DNA of 5,666 nucleotides from positions 1 through 5,666 of the forward strand of contig DATGKD010000203.1 in assembly GCA_035294855.1 (NCBI GenBank). Direction: 5' to 3'. The notes under the pieces are model-generated. The model was not told the DNA's origin, searched no databases, and was given only the letters and a program-made list of their open reading frames with translations. The translations under genes were made by a program, and so were the position numbers. Positions 1 to 5,666 of this stretch are shown piece after piece. How positions within the stretch are numbered: position 1 is the stretch's first letter; each line of letters begins with the position of its first letter. This DNA comes from DATGKD01 sp035294855 (GTDB lineage Bacteria; Actinomycetota; Acidimicrobiia; Acidimicrobiales; UBA8190).

Positions 1-804
1 GGCGCCCGTCTCACGCGGCGGTCCATGCTGAGCCTGGCGGTGGCCGCGACCGGCCTCACCAATCTCGTGCCGGGTGGCACCGCGCCGGCCAGCGGGTGGC
101 TCGTCGGCCAGTACCGGCGCCGCGAAGTCCCGATGCCCGTCGCCCTGTGGGCCGTGCTGGCGGGCGGTTTCGCCGCCACCGTGTCGGTGCTCGCCCTTCT
201 CCTCGCGGGCGCCGGCATCGCCGGACTCATCGGTGGCGCCCAGCTGGCGATCTGCGCGGCCGCTCTCGTCTCGGGGTCAGCGGCCGTGGTCGTCGTCGCT
301 CATCGCCTCCCGGGAGCGGCGGGCCGGCTCGATCACTTCGACGCCCGGGGATCGCGTGTCGTGCGCCGGCTCGCCGAGAAGGCCGCGGGCGTGGTCGAGT
401 TCCGGACGCGCTTCGCAGGAGGAGCCGAGGTACTCGGCCTCAGTCTCTGCAACTGGGCACTCGACGTGGTGGTGCTCGTCGCCGCGTTCGGCCTCCTCGA
501 CCTGCCCATCCCGTGGCGCGCGGTGCTCTTTGCCTACGCCACCGCGCAGGTCGCCGGCAGCCTGGCTCCGTTGCCGGGGGGCATCGGCTTCGTCGAAGGC
601 GGCATGATCGGCGCGTTCGCGCTGGCGCACGCGGGCGTGGGCCACGCCGTGGCCGCCACCGTGATCTACCGGGTCATCACCTGCTGGGCCATCGCCGCGG
701 TGGGGAGCCTCACCATGCTCGTGTTGAGCCGGCGCCGGCCGGAGCCCGCCCTGGTGGAGACCACCGGTGGCGCACCTGGCGTCACGAGAGGACGCGGCGC
801 CTGA
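1..804 (+). CDS. Flippase-like integral membrane protein (lysylphosphatidylglycerol synthase TM / UPF0104 family), 5'-truncated
   Basis: The frame is open from base 1, so the ATG at 25 is probably internal and the true start lies left of the window; 267 codons are visible. The visible part has an early Pro-Gly-Gly loop (NLVPGGTAPASGW, bases 61-99), then hydrophobic helices at about bases 136-310, 430-505, 520-640 and 650-730. The C-terminal signature PLPGGIGFVEGG (bases about 568-603), followed by a late IYR...W helix, is what I associate with PF03706 proteins. That family includes the flippase half of MprF and many stand-alone proteins in actinobacteria and archaea thought to act on lipids or lipid-linked glycans in the cytoplasmic membrane. 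The tail after about base 730 is polar and Arg/Pro-rich. The last 23 bp overlap the convergent permease gene. No MprF-type synthase domain is visible, but an N-terminal fusion outside the window cannot be excluded. The family call is fairly sure; the substrate is unknown. Confidence 0.85.
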   Translation, partial: GARLTRRSMLSLAVAATGLTNLVPGGTAPASGWLVGQYRRREVPMPVALWAVLAGGFAATVSVLALLLAGAGIAGLIGGAQLAICAAALVSGSAAVVVVAHRLPGAAGRLDHFDARGSRVVRRLAEKAAGVVEFRTRFAGGAEVLGLSLCNWALDVVVLVAAFGLLDLPIPWRAVLFAYATAQVAGSLAPLPGGIGFVEGGMIGAFALAHAGVGHAVAATVIYRVITCWAIAAVGSLTMLVLSRRRPEPALVETTGGAPGVTRGRGA

Positions 805-1663
805 AGTTCCGCAGGCCGATCGTGAGGAAGACCGCGGCGAAGGCGGCCACGACGGGATAGATCACGTAGAGGTGCATGTGCGGCGCCTGGGTGAACACGG
901 CACGCATGCCCTCGTTGACGTAGATCAACGGGTTGATGAGGACGATGGTCTGCAGCCAGTGCCACTGGCCGAGCTTGACCGGTGCGAGGCGCGTCCACCC
1001 GTAGTACGTCCCGCCGAGGAACGTGATGGGCAGGATGATGAAGCCGAACATGAGGCCGATGTTGCGCGGCTCGAAGCTCGTGCCGAGCACGAGACCGAGC
1101 CCGGCCATGGCGACACAGGCGAGCGGCACGAAGGTCACGATCAGCCACCAGTGCAGGGTCAGGTGTGCATGGACCCCGGACGCGTGCACGACGGCGGCGA
1201 GGGGGAGGACGATCGCCGCGGAGAGGACGCCTTGGGCGGCCCCCGACAGCACTTTCGCCACGGCCACGAGCCAGATGGGACACGGTGCCTGCACCCGGTC
1301 CTCGATCTCGCGGGTGAAGCCGAACTCCTGCGCCATGGTGAGGGCAATGGACTGCACCCCCTGGAACATCACCGAGATGCCAACCACGCCCGGCACCAGG
1401 ATGGTGGCGAAGGCCGACTGCGCGGCGGAGCCGTGACCGCCGATTCCCTGCCCGATCTTGGGGAAGACGTAGAGGAAGACGAAGCAGAGCAGAAACGGCT
1501 GGATCAGGGTCCGCAGCACGAACTCCCACACATGCTTGGCGAGCACCACGATGTCCCGCAGCATGAGCGCCCCGAGCGCCGTCCAGCTGGCCGCGGTCAC
1601 GCTCCGGATTGGCGGGCCGCCGACGAGCTCGCTGGCCGGGCGGGTTGCCGTCGCCACCGCCAT
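782..1663 (-). CDS. ABC-2 type transporter permease, DrrB-like
   Basis: This 293-residue membrane protein is the usual length for a DrrB/NodJ-type ABC-2 permease. After a roughly 50-residue cytoplasmic N-terminus, hydrophobic segments lie near residues 52-70, 86-111, 133-158, 172-194, 203-220 and 265-284, fitting six transmembrane helices. The loop FTREIEDRVQAPCP (116-129) after helix 2 matches the conserved ABC-2 cytoplasmic element E-x-E-D-R-x-x-x-P. LPITFLGGTYY (211-221) matches the common F-L-(S/G)-G motif late in the family, and the INPL motif (243-246) is also typical. The ATG shares its A with the TGA of the upstream ATPase gene (TGATG), and AAGGAG lies 11 bases before it, so the start is well supported and translation is probably coupled. 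It should form the membrane pore of an exporter with that ATPase. Homologues move drugs, lipids or polysaccharides; the substrate here cannot be read from the sequence. Its 3' end overlaps the convergent flippase-like gene. Confidence 0.92.
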   Translation of the reverse strand: MAVATATRPASELVGGPPIRSVTAASWTALGALMLRDIVVLAKHVWEFVLRTLIQPFLLCFVFLYVFPKIGQGIGGHGSAAQSAFATILVPGVVGISVMFQGVQSIALTMAQEFGFTREIEDRVQAPCPIWLVAVAKVLSGAAQGVLSAAIVLPLAAVVHASGVHAHLTLHWWLIVTFVPLACVAMAGLGLVLGTSFEPRNIGLMFGFIILPITFLGGTYYGWTRLAPVKLGQWHWLQTIVLINPLIYVNEGMRAVFTQAPHMHLYVIYPVVAAFAAVFLTIGLRNFRRRVLS

Positions 1664-2658
1664 CAGTCGCGCAGCTCCTTGCCCGTCAGGTTGATGAAGA
1701 CCGTCTCCAGGCTGGGCTCGGCGACCTGGAGGTCGACGATGTCGAAGCCACCGCGCTCGGCCGAGGTGACGATCTTCGGGACGAGGTGGTCGCCGCCCGT
1801 GACGTGCAGTTGCAAGGTGCCGTCGGAGGTGCGCGTCCTCGTGACACCCTCGACGTCGCGGGCGAGCAGCTCGCCGAGGTGTTCAGCGGACCCACCCGTC
1901 TTCACGGTCACCACGGTGTCGGCCCCCACGCTCCGCTTGAGAGTGGACGGGGTGTCGAGCGCCAGGATCCGACCGTGGTCCATGATCGCCACCCGGTCGC
2001 ACAGCTTGTCGGCCTCCTCCATGTAGTGCGTGGTGAGCAGGATGGTCTGGCCGTCCCGGTTGAGCTCGCCGAGGAGGTCCCACAGCACGAGCCGGCTCTG
2101 GGGGTCGAGACCGGCGGTCGGTTCGTCCAGGAACAGCACGGCCGGGCGGTGGAAGATGGCTCGCGCCACCATGAGGCGCTGCGCCATGCCGCCCGACAGC
2201 GCGTACACCGAGGCCTTGGCCCAGCGTGAGAGCTGGAACTTCTCGAGCAGCTCGTCGGCGACCGCGCGCGACCGGCGGGCTCCCATGCCGAACAGTCGCC
2301 CGTGGAAGTACAGGTTCTCCCAGACGTTGAGCTGGCGGTCGAGCGTGTTCTCTTGGGCCACGATCCCGCACAGCTGTTTCACGAGCGCCGGGTGGCGCGC
2401 GACGTCGATCCCGCACAGGTGCGCTCGGCCCGATGTGGGGACGACGCGCGTGGTGAGCATGCCCGCCGTGGTCGTCTTGCCGGCACCGTTGGGCCCCAGC
2501 AGGCCGAAGATCTCGCCCGCTGGAACGTCCAGGTCGAGGTGGTCGACGGCCGCGAAGTCCGTGCCGGCGTAGACCTTCGTCAGCTCCTCGGTATGGATGA
2601 TGGGCGCCGAGGGACCGGCGGGACCTTTCGTCGTCGCGGGGTCCGACCGTGTCGGCAC
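1663..2658 (-). CDS. ABC transporter ATP-binding protein, DrrA-like (daunorubicin-resistance type)
   Basis: This 331-residue ATPase has a complete nucleotide-binding domain: Walker A GPNGAGKT (55-62), Q-loop Gln102, signature LSGGMAQR (154-161), Walker B VLFLDEP (174-180), D-loop GLDPQSR (183-189) and switch His211 in TTHYMEEAD. The C-terminal extension ends with SLETVFINLTG (316-326), the motif typical of DrrA-type exporters, which separates it from short importer ATPases. I chose the GTG at 2658 because the frame upstream of it runs antisense-like through the preceding gene as an Arg/Gly/Pro-rich shadow, and no other plausible in-frame start lies before the first beta strand (IIHTEELTKVY). 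There is no good Shine-Dalgarno before this GTG, so the exact start is less sure than the gene. It begins 26 bases after the stop of the glycosidase-like gene and overlaps the permease by one base. The expected role is ATP-driven export with the downstream permease. Confidence 0.94.
   Translation of the reverse strand: MPTRSDPATTKGPAGPSAPIIHTEELTKVYAGTDFAAVDHLDLDVPAGEIFGLLGPNGAGKTTTAGMLTTRVVPTSGRAHLCGIDVARHPALVKQLCGIVAQENTLDRQLNVWENLYFHGRLFGMGARRSRAVADELLEKFQLSRWAKASVYALSGGMAQRLMVARAIFHRPAVLFLDEPTAGLDPQSRLVLWDLLGELNRDGQTILLTTHYMEEADKLCDRVAIMDHGRILALDTPSTLKRSVGADTVVTVKTGGSAEHLGELLARDVEGVTRTRTSDGTLQLHVTGGDHLVPKIVTSAERGGFDIVDLQVAEPSLETVFINLTGKELRD
1675..1680 (-). promoter_or_regulatory. Ribosome binding site of the ABC permease
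   Basis: The minus strand reads AAGGAG here, inside the last codons of the ATPase gene, with 11 bases before the permease ATG at 1663. Together with the TGATG stop/start overlap it supports this start and suggests that ribosomes ending the ATPase reinitiate on the permease. Confidence 0.65.
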
Positions 2659-2684
2659 GCTGCCATGGTAGGCGGGGCGCGTTC

Positions 2685-4877
2685 TCAGACGCCGTGCAGC
2701 ATGGTGACGGTGTACGAGCCCACCGCGGCCGGCAGGGTGACCGCGCCCGCACTGGCGTCGACGGTGCCCGCGGTGGCGCTTCCAAGGTTGTCGACGAACG
2801 CGGGCAGTTCGAACAGAACCGGGCCCGGCGGGGCGTCGCCGCTCACGGTCAACGTGACCTCGAGCCCATGCGTGGAGATGGCGAGACCGGTGCGACCGGC
2901 GTTGGCCGTGGGGAAGTTCGACACGGTCACGTTCTGGCCGTCGCGCACCCAGGTGTCGGGCACACCCCGTCCGACGAGCACGGAGCCGTCGGCGCGTTGG
3001 GCGACGAGCGAGTCCAGCAGTGCCTTGTTGGCGTTCGCGATGCCCCAGGCGTGCGGGGACGACCCCTGCCCGGCGCGCGGATGGTCGCCGGCCCACGGCG
3101 AGGCCCGGCTGGGCGCCGACGAGCTCTCCCACCACGCGTACGGCCCGCTCTGGGTGTGGTCGATCATGAACTGGTAGCTCGTGATGGCTTGGTCCCGGTG
3201 GCTGCTGCCCGCCAGGCCGCCACTGCCGTACCCCGCGTTGTAGGCGGAGGAGTAGTAGTCGTCGGGATAGCCCCCGAACGTTCCCGCGGGGAGTTCGCGT
3301 GCCGCGCGGCCGAATCCGTAGGCGTAGGTGGCGTCGACCAGGTCGACAGCGGGGCCCGAGACCGCCGCGCCGAACAGCGGCGCATCCCACGCCCATCGTC
3401 CGAACAGCATCGGCGCGGCCCAGTTGGCGTCCTCGGGGTTGCGACAGCGGTTGTCAGTGTTCGGTGTGACCATCGAGCACGGCAGGTAATTCAAGTGGTA
3501 CCGGCTGATCGTGGTGTCGAGCACGGCGTTCGTCGCCGCGAGCAGGCTGTCGTACTGCTGCGACGCCCACGCCGCCTCGGCGGCGTTCCCGATGCGGTCG
3601 GCCAGGTACCGGTAGGCGGCCAGCCCCATGAGGGCTTCCTCGTCGTCGACGGTCCAGTACCCGTTGGAGTCGATGTCGTCGGTCCTCCTCATGATGCCGT
3701 TTGGCCCGGTGCGGTCGGCAGCGATCTGGTGCGCGGTGTCCTCGATGCTCGGCGTGCCCGTCCCGGCGGAGCCCTCGGTGGAGAAGTTCGATGCCACGAA
3801 GGCGACGTCACCGGTCTTCAGCAGGTAGATGGCCCACGGCCAGGCGTAGGTCCAGATGCCGTCCTCGTATTGGAATTGGGAGCCGACGACGCTGCGAGCG
3901 TCGAGCAGCAAGGCATGGGCGTCGGTGTAGTCCCCCTGGGTGAACAGGTTGGCGAGGATGCCGATGACGTCATGGCTGAACTCCATTTCGTAGCCGTTGA
4001 CACCGGTATCGAGATGGCCGGCACTTCGGGCGATCTGCGTGTAGATGTATCCGCTGCGGTAGGCGTCCTCGAGCCGGTGATCGGGGAGTTGGACCTGGGC
4101 GACGGTCGACAAGCGGGAATCCCAGAAGCTGCGCATGTGGGCCAGGTGCGCGTCGAAGCCACCCGCGGCCTCCAGAGTGGACGGTGTGGGCCACGGGTAG
4201 CTCTGGCCGAAGCGGTCCGCGGCTACCACGTAGTCGTGGTCGACGGTGGCGTGCGGGGGCACGTTCGACGTCGCCGTGGCGAGCGGCAGCAGTCCGCCGG
4301 ATGGTTCCGGGTCGACGCGTCGGGCAACGGCGCTCGGATTGTGCACGGCCACCCGGCTGTAGATGGTGACGAAGTCGTGGCCGCCCACGGTCACGTCGTC
4401 CGCGAAGTTGGTGATCGACACGTCGCAGCCCGAGCGCCGGAACGACGTGACGAGCGCCGGCAGGTAGCCGTCGAGGTTGCTCCACGTCGTCCTGGTGTCG
4501 TCGTAGACGCCGTAGCCGTAGGTGGTTCCGGCTCCGCTCTGGACATAGAAGCTGCCGCCGAGACACGCCACGACACCTTGCTGGTTGCCGGGCCAGCCGA
4601 TGGCCGAAGCGTCGCCGTAGCTGCCGTAGACGGTGCCGTCGGCCCCGGGCGCGCAGGTGTACGGCCGCCCCGACGGCGCCAACGCGGCGACGGTCACCGC
4701 GGTGGGCGACACCGGCGTGCCGGAGGACGCACCCGGCGAACACGCGGTCGCCAGGCACGCCACGACCCAGGCGGCCACCAGGCCGCGCCACGGCGCGGTG
4801 GCCGCCACAGGCCACGCCCGCCGGGCTGGTCTCCCGGAATGATGTGCAGTGGACGTCGGTAGGATGCCGCCCGCCAT
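2685..4877 (-). CDS. Exported, probably lipid-anchored six-hairpin (GH15-like) glycosidase-like protein
   Basis: The product is 730 residues. The N-terminus has basic residues (R16, R19, R20), a hydrophobic stretch (about 32-44) and Cys46 in LATAC, a relaxed lipobox, followed by a Ser/Gly/Pro-rich linker; lipid anchoring is likely, with a plain secretion signal as the alternative. Residues about 70-230 look beta-rich with many Gly, Tyr and Thr. Residues about 240-630 alternate helices with aromatic-acidic loops (NGYEMEFSHD 294-303, EDGIWTYAWPW 338-348, YWTVDDEEALM 407-417, AWWESSS 581-587), the look of an (alpha/alpha)6 glucoamylase-type barrel. The end (about 635-728) is again beta-rich, as in C-terminal domains of such enzymes. 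Glu and Asp in these loops are catalytic candidates, but I cannot assign the acid/base pair. Cys467 and Cys478 could form a disulfide. It is first in a cluster with an ABC exporter. The role is inferred: cleavage of an alpha-linked glycan outside the membrane. The exact GH family is unknown, and a non-catalytic sugar-binding role is possible. Confidence 0.8.
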   Translation of the reverse strand: MAGGILPTSTAHHSGRPARRAWPVAATAPWRGLVAAWVVACLATACSPGASSGTPVSPTAVTVAALAPSGRPYTCAPGADGTVYGSYGDASAIGWPGNQQGVVACLGGSFYVQSGAGTTYGYGVYDDTRTTWSNLDGYLPALVTSFRRSGCDVSITNFADDVTVGGHDFVTIYSRVAVHNPSAVARRVDPEPSGGLLPLATATSNVPPHATVDHDYVVAADRFGQSYPWPTPSTLEAAGGFDAHLAHMRSFWDSRLSTVAQVQLPDHRLEDAYRSGYIYTQIARSAGHLDTGVNGYEMEFSHDVIGILANLFTQGDYTDAHALLLDARSVVGSQFQYEDGIWTYAWPWAIYLLKTGDVAFVASNFSTEGSAGTGTPSIEDTAHQIAADRTGPNGIMRRTDDIDSNGYWTVDDEEALMGLAAYRYLADRIGNAAEAAWASQQYDSLLAATNAVLDTTISRYHLNYLPCSMVTPNTDNRCRNPEDANWAAPMLFGRWAWDAPLFGAAVSGPAVDLVDATYAYGFGRAARELPAGTFGGYPDDYYSSAYNAGYGSGGLAGSSHRDQAITSYQFMIDHTQSGPYAWWESSSAPSRASPWAGDHPRAGQGSSPHAWGIANANKALLDSLVAQRADGSVLVGRGVPDTWVRDGQNVTVSNFPTANAGRTGLAISTHGLEVTLTVSGDAPPGPVLFELPAFVDNLGSATAGTVDASAGAVTLPAAVGSYTVTMLHGV

Positions 4878-4930
4878 GGCCCCGACCTTGTCACGGAACC
4901 GAAGGCTGACGCGGCCCCTTGGGCGTGGCC
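4878..4930. promoter_or_regulatory. Short divergent intergenic region
   Basis: These 53 bases separate the divergent glycosidase-like gene (minus) and the PPOX-like gene (plus); only 41 bases remain if the latter starts at the TTG at 4919. Transcription of both genes must start here or inside the opposite gene. TTGTCA at 4888-4893 on the plus strand resembles a -35 box, but no convincing -10 follows and no operator repeat is visible. The regulatory role is inferred from the layout only. Confidence 0.3.
4886..4889 (-). promoter_or_regulatory. Probable ribosome binding site of the glycosidase-like gene
   Basis: The minus strand reads ACAAGGT with AAGG ending 8 bases before the ATG at 4877. The core is short but well spaced. 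It favours the ATG over the in-frame GTG at 4808, which would also remove the basic residues expected before the signal-peptide helix. Confidence 0.4.
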
Positions 4931-5377
4931 ATGGCTGATCGGCTCGCCGTCGTGCACGAGTTGGGAGCGGCGAGCCGTTGGCTCGCGGTGGTGGCGACCG
5001 CGCGCCCCGACGGTTCGGTGCACGCCTCGCTCGTGAACGCGGGTGTGCTCGACCACCCGGTGACCGCGCAGCCCGTCGTGGGGGTCGTCGTGGCCGGCAG
5101 CGCGCGCAAGCTCGACTTCCTGCGGTCGAGCGGCCGGGCGGCCGTGACCTTCCATACGGGGTGGCGGTGGGTGACGGTCGAAGGACCGGTGGACCTCGCC
5201 GGGCCCGATCATCACCTGGAAGGGCTATCGGCCGGCGACGTTCCCGAGCTCCTACGCGCCATCTTCAGGTCGGCGGGCGGGACGCACGACGACTGGTCCG
5301 AGTTCGATCGCGTCATGGCCGAGGAGCGGCGCACGGCTGTCCTGGTCCGACCCGCCCGCGTGGTGACCAACGCCTGA
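4931..5377 (+). CDS. Pyridoxamine 5'-phosphate oxidase-fold (split-beta-barrel flavin/F420-binding) family protein
   Basis: From the ATG at 4931 the product is 148 residues, normal for the small Rv1155-like PPOX-fold proteins. The order of elements fits: a short N-terminal helix, the strand pair LAVVATARPDGSVHASLVNAG (about 18-38), GSARKLDFLRSSGRAAVTF (56-74), in which Arg and Lys would face the cofactor phosphate, WVTVEGPVDLA (80-90), a helical stretch with DVPELLRAIF (103-112), and the closing strand RRTAVLVRPARVV (133-145). Family members bind FMN or F420 and reduce or oxidise small molecules as dimers in the cytoplasm; the substrate is not predictable here. In-frame TTG (4919) and GTG (4925) starts also exist. 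GAAGG at 4901-4905 is nearest to the TTG (13 bases), so a 152-residue form is possible. It is divergent from the exporter cluster and convergent with the right-edge gene. Family call firm, start uncertain. Confidence 0.85.
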   Translation: MADRLAVVHELGAASRWLAVVATARPDGSVHASLVNAGVLDHPVTAQPVVGVVVAGSARKLDFLRSSGRAAVTFHTGWRWVTVEGPVDLAGPDHHLEGLSAGDVPELLRAIFRSAGGTHDDWSEFDRVMAEERRTAVLVRPARVVTNA

Positions 5378-5416
5378 GCAGCGTGGACGCCGCAGGCGGC
5401 CGACACGGGCGACCAC

Positions 5417-5440
5417 GCGGCCCCGGCGCGCTGGGGCCGC
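5417..5440. terminator. GC-rich hairpin between convergent genes, candidate bidirectional terminator
   Basis: GCGGCCCC (5417-5424) and GGGGCCGC (5433-5440) form a perfect 8-bp stem. It can extend inward by one G-U and one G-C pair to a 10-bp stem with a CGCG tetraloop. It lies 40 bases after the stop of the PPOX-like gene and 7 bases after the end of the minus-strand gene, the expected place for a terminator serving both. There is no T-tract on either side, so it would be a non-canonical, U-less terminator of the kind proposed for high-GC actinobacteria. A weaker hairpin, GCTCG/CGAGC (5442-5446 and 5453-5457), follows at once and covers the stop of the minus-strand gene. Confidence 0.55.
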
Positions 5441-5446
5441 CGCTCG

Positions 5447-5666
5447 TCAGCGCGAGCTGACGGGTATCCGGGCGGTGCGAGGCTCCTCGCGTCGCGGTGA
5501 ACGTCCGTTCTGCGCCTCGTGCTCGGACCCCTTCGTCTCGTCCGCCGGTGCACTCCCGGCGCTGTCGGCCGGCGCGCTCGGACCGACCGCCACGCTCGCC
5601 AGGTACTGCTGGAGCCGGTTGAGCTCGGCAAGCGTGTTGTCCTTGAAGGCGTTCAAGTCGGTGATG
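5447..5666 (-). CDS. Unrecognised protein, C-terminal part only (5' end off the window)
   Basis: The reading frame enters from the right edge (ITDLNAFKDN...) and stops at the TGA at 5449-5447, giving 72 visible codons. It is open upstream of the TTG at 5656, so that codon is unlikely to be the start. Of the first 28 visible codons 26 end in G or C, the codon bias of a real gene in this DNA. The first 28 residues look like an amphipathic helix (DLNAFKDNTLAELNRLQQYL), perhaps a short coiled coil. The remaining about 44 residues are low-complexity, rich in Ala, Pro, Ser, Glu and Arg, and probably disordered. I do not recognise the family from this fragment and assign no function. It converges with the PPOX-like gene, 69 bases between stops, with a hairpin in the gap. 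Confidence 0.7.
   Translation of the reverse strand, partial: ITDLNAFKDNTLAELNRLQQYLASVAVGPSAPADSAGSAPADETKGSEHEAQNGRSPRREEPRTARIPVSSR

Noticed and set aside
25..27. ATG at 25 as the start of the flippase-like gene.
   Set aside because: The same frame is open to base 1 and the family is normally longer with more helices before this point, so the start is almost surely outside the window.
728..770. Two perfect palindromes, 728-739 (GCCGGCGCCGGC) and 761-770 (CCACCGGTGG), as regulatory or terminator elements.
   Set aside because: Both lie inside the coding 3' end of the flippase-like gene, in Arg/Pro/Gly codons, where such GC palindromes arise by chance; they are unrelated to each other and have no loop.
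779..795. Small hairpin GCGTC/GACGC with a 7-base loop at the convergent overlap, as a terminator.
   Set aside because: A 5-bp stem with no T-tract is too weak to separate from background in this composition.
767..2026. A 419-codon plus-strand open frame antisense to the permease and ATPase genes.
   Set aside because: The product is extremely rich in Glu, Asp, His and Arg with no recognisable domain; the opposite strand carries unmistakable ABC transporter genes.
2659..3396. N-terminal extension of the ABC ATPase to a 577-residue fusion.
   Set aside because: The extra 246 residues are an out-of-frame shadow of the glycosidase-like gene, Arg/Gly-rich and domainless. The ATPase domain starts normally after the GTG at 2658.
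2649..4862. A 737-codon plus-strand open frame antisense to the glycosidase-like gene.
   Set aside because: Its translation is Arg/Gly/Val-rich without domains, signal peptide or hydrophobic pattern, whereas the minus strand gives a signal peptide and a globular composition. Long antisense frames are expected in GC-rich genes.
4888..4893. TTGTCA as a -35 promoter box for the PPOX-like gene.
   Set aside because: No plausible -10 hexamer lies 16-18 bases downstream, so the single hexamer match is not convincing.

Overview
The window reads as chromosomal DNA of a high-GC bacterium, most likely an actinomycete-type organism (Actinomycetota). The base composition is GC-rich throughout, almost every codon of the real genes ends in G or C, GTG/TTG starts look usable, and the gene families (a DrrAB-like ABC exporter, a PPOX-fold Rv1155-like protein, a PF03706-type membrane protein) are common in that phylum. 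The sequence alone does not allow a genus call. No rRNA, tRNA, CRISPR array, transposase or other mobile-element signature was seen.

Layout, left to right. Bases 1-804 (+) hold the C-terminal part of a polytopic membrane protein of the lysylphosphatidylglycerol-synthase TM / flippase-like (UPF0104) family, cut by the window edge. It runs convergently into, and overlaps by 23 bp, a three-gene minus-strand cluster read from 4877 down to 782. The cluster encodes a 730-residue exported, probably lipid-anchored protein with a six-hairpin (alpha/alpha) glycosidase-like body, then a 331-residue DrrA-type ABC ATPase, then a 293-residue ABC-2 permease. The first two genes are 26 bp apart. The last two share one base (TGATG), a classic translational-coupling arrangement. 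Divergent from this cluster, across a gap of only about 50 bp, lies a 148-residue split-beta-barrel (pyridoxamine 5'-phosphate oxidase fold) protein (+). It converges on the 3' end of an unrecognised minus-strand gene that runs off the right edge. A perfect GC-rich hairpin sits between their two stop codons.

How they may work together: the ATPase and permease should form one exporter (two ATPase and two permease subunits in this family). The tight linkage to a surface glycosidase-like lipoprotein suggests that the exported substrate, or the envelope structure it joins, carries sugar. The flippase-like neighbour is also an envelope protein, but it is on the other strand and is not part of the operon. 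The PPOX-like protein and the right-edge gene show no evident functional tie to the cluster.

The observation most worth follow-up is the glycosidase-like lipoprotein plus DrrAB-type exporter cassette. The lipoprotein's exact family is not recognisable by eye, and it carries an EF-hand-like acidic loop. Nothing here is firm evidence for an entirely new system.
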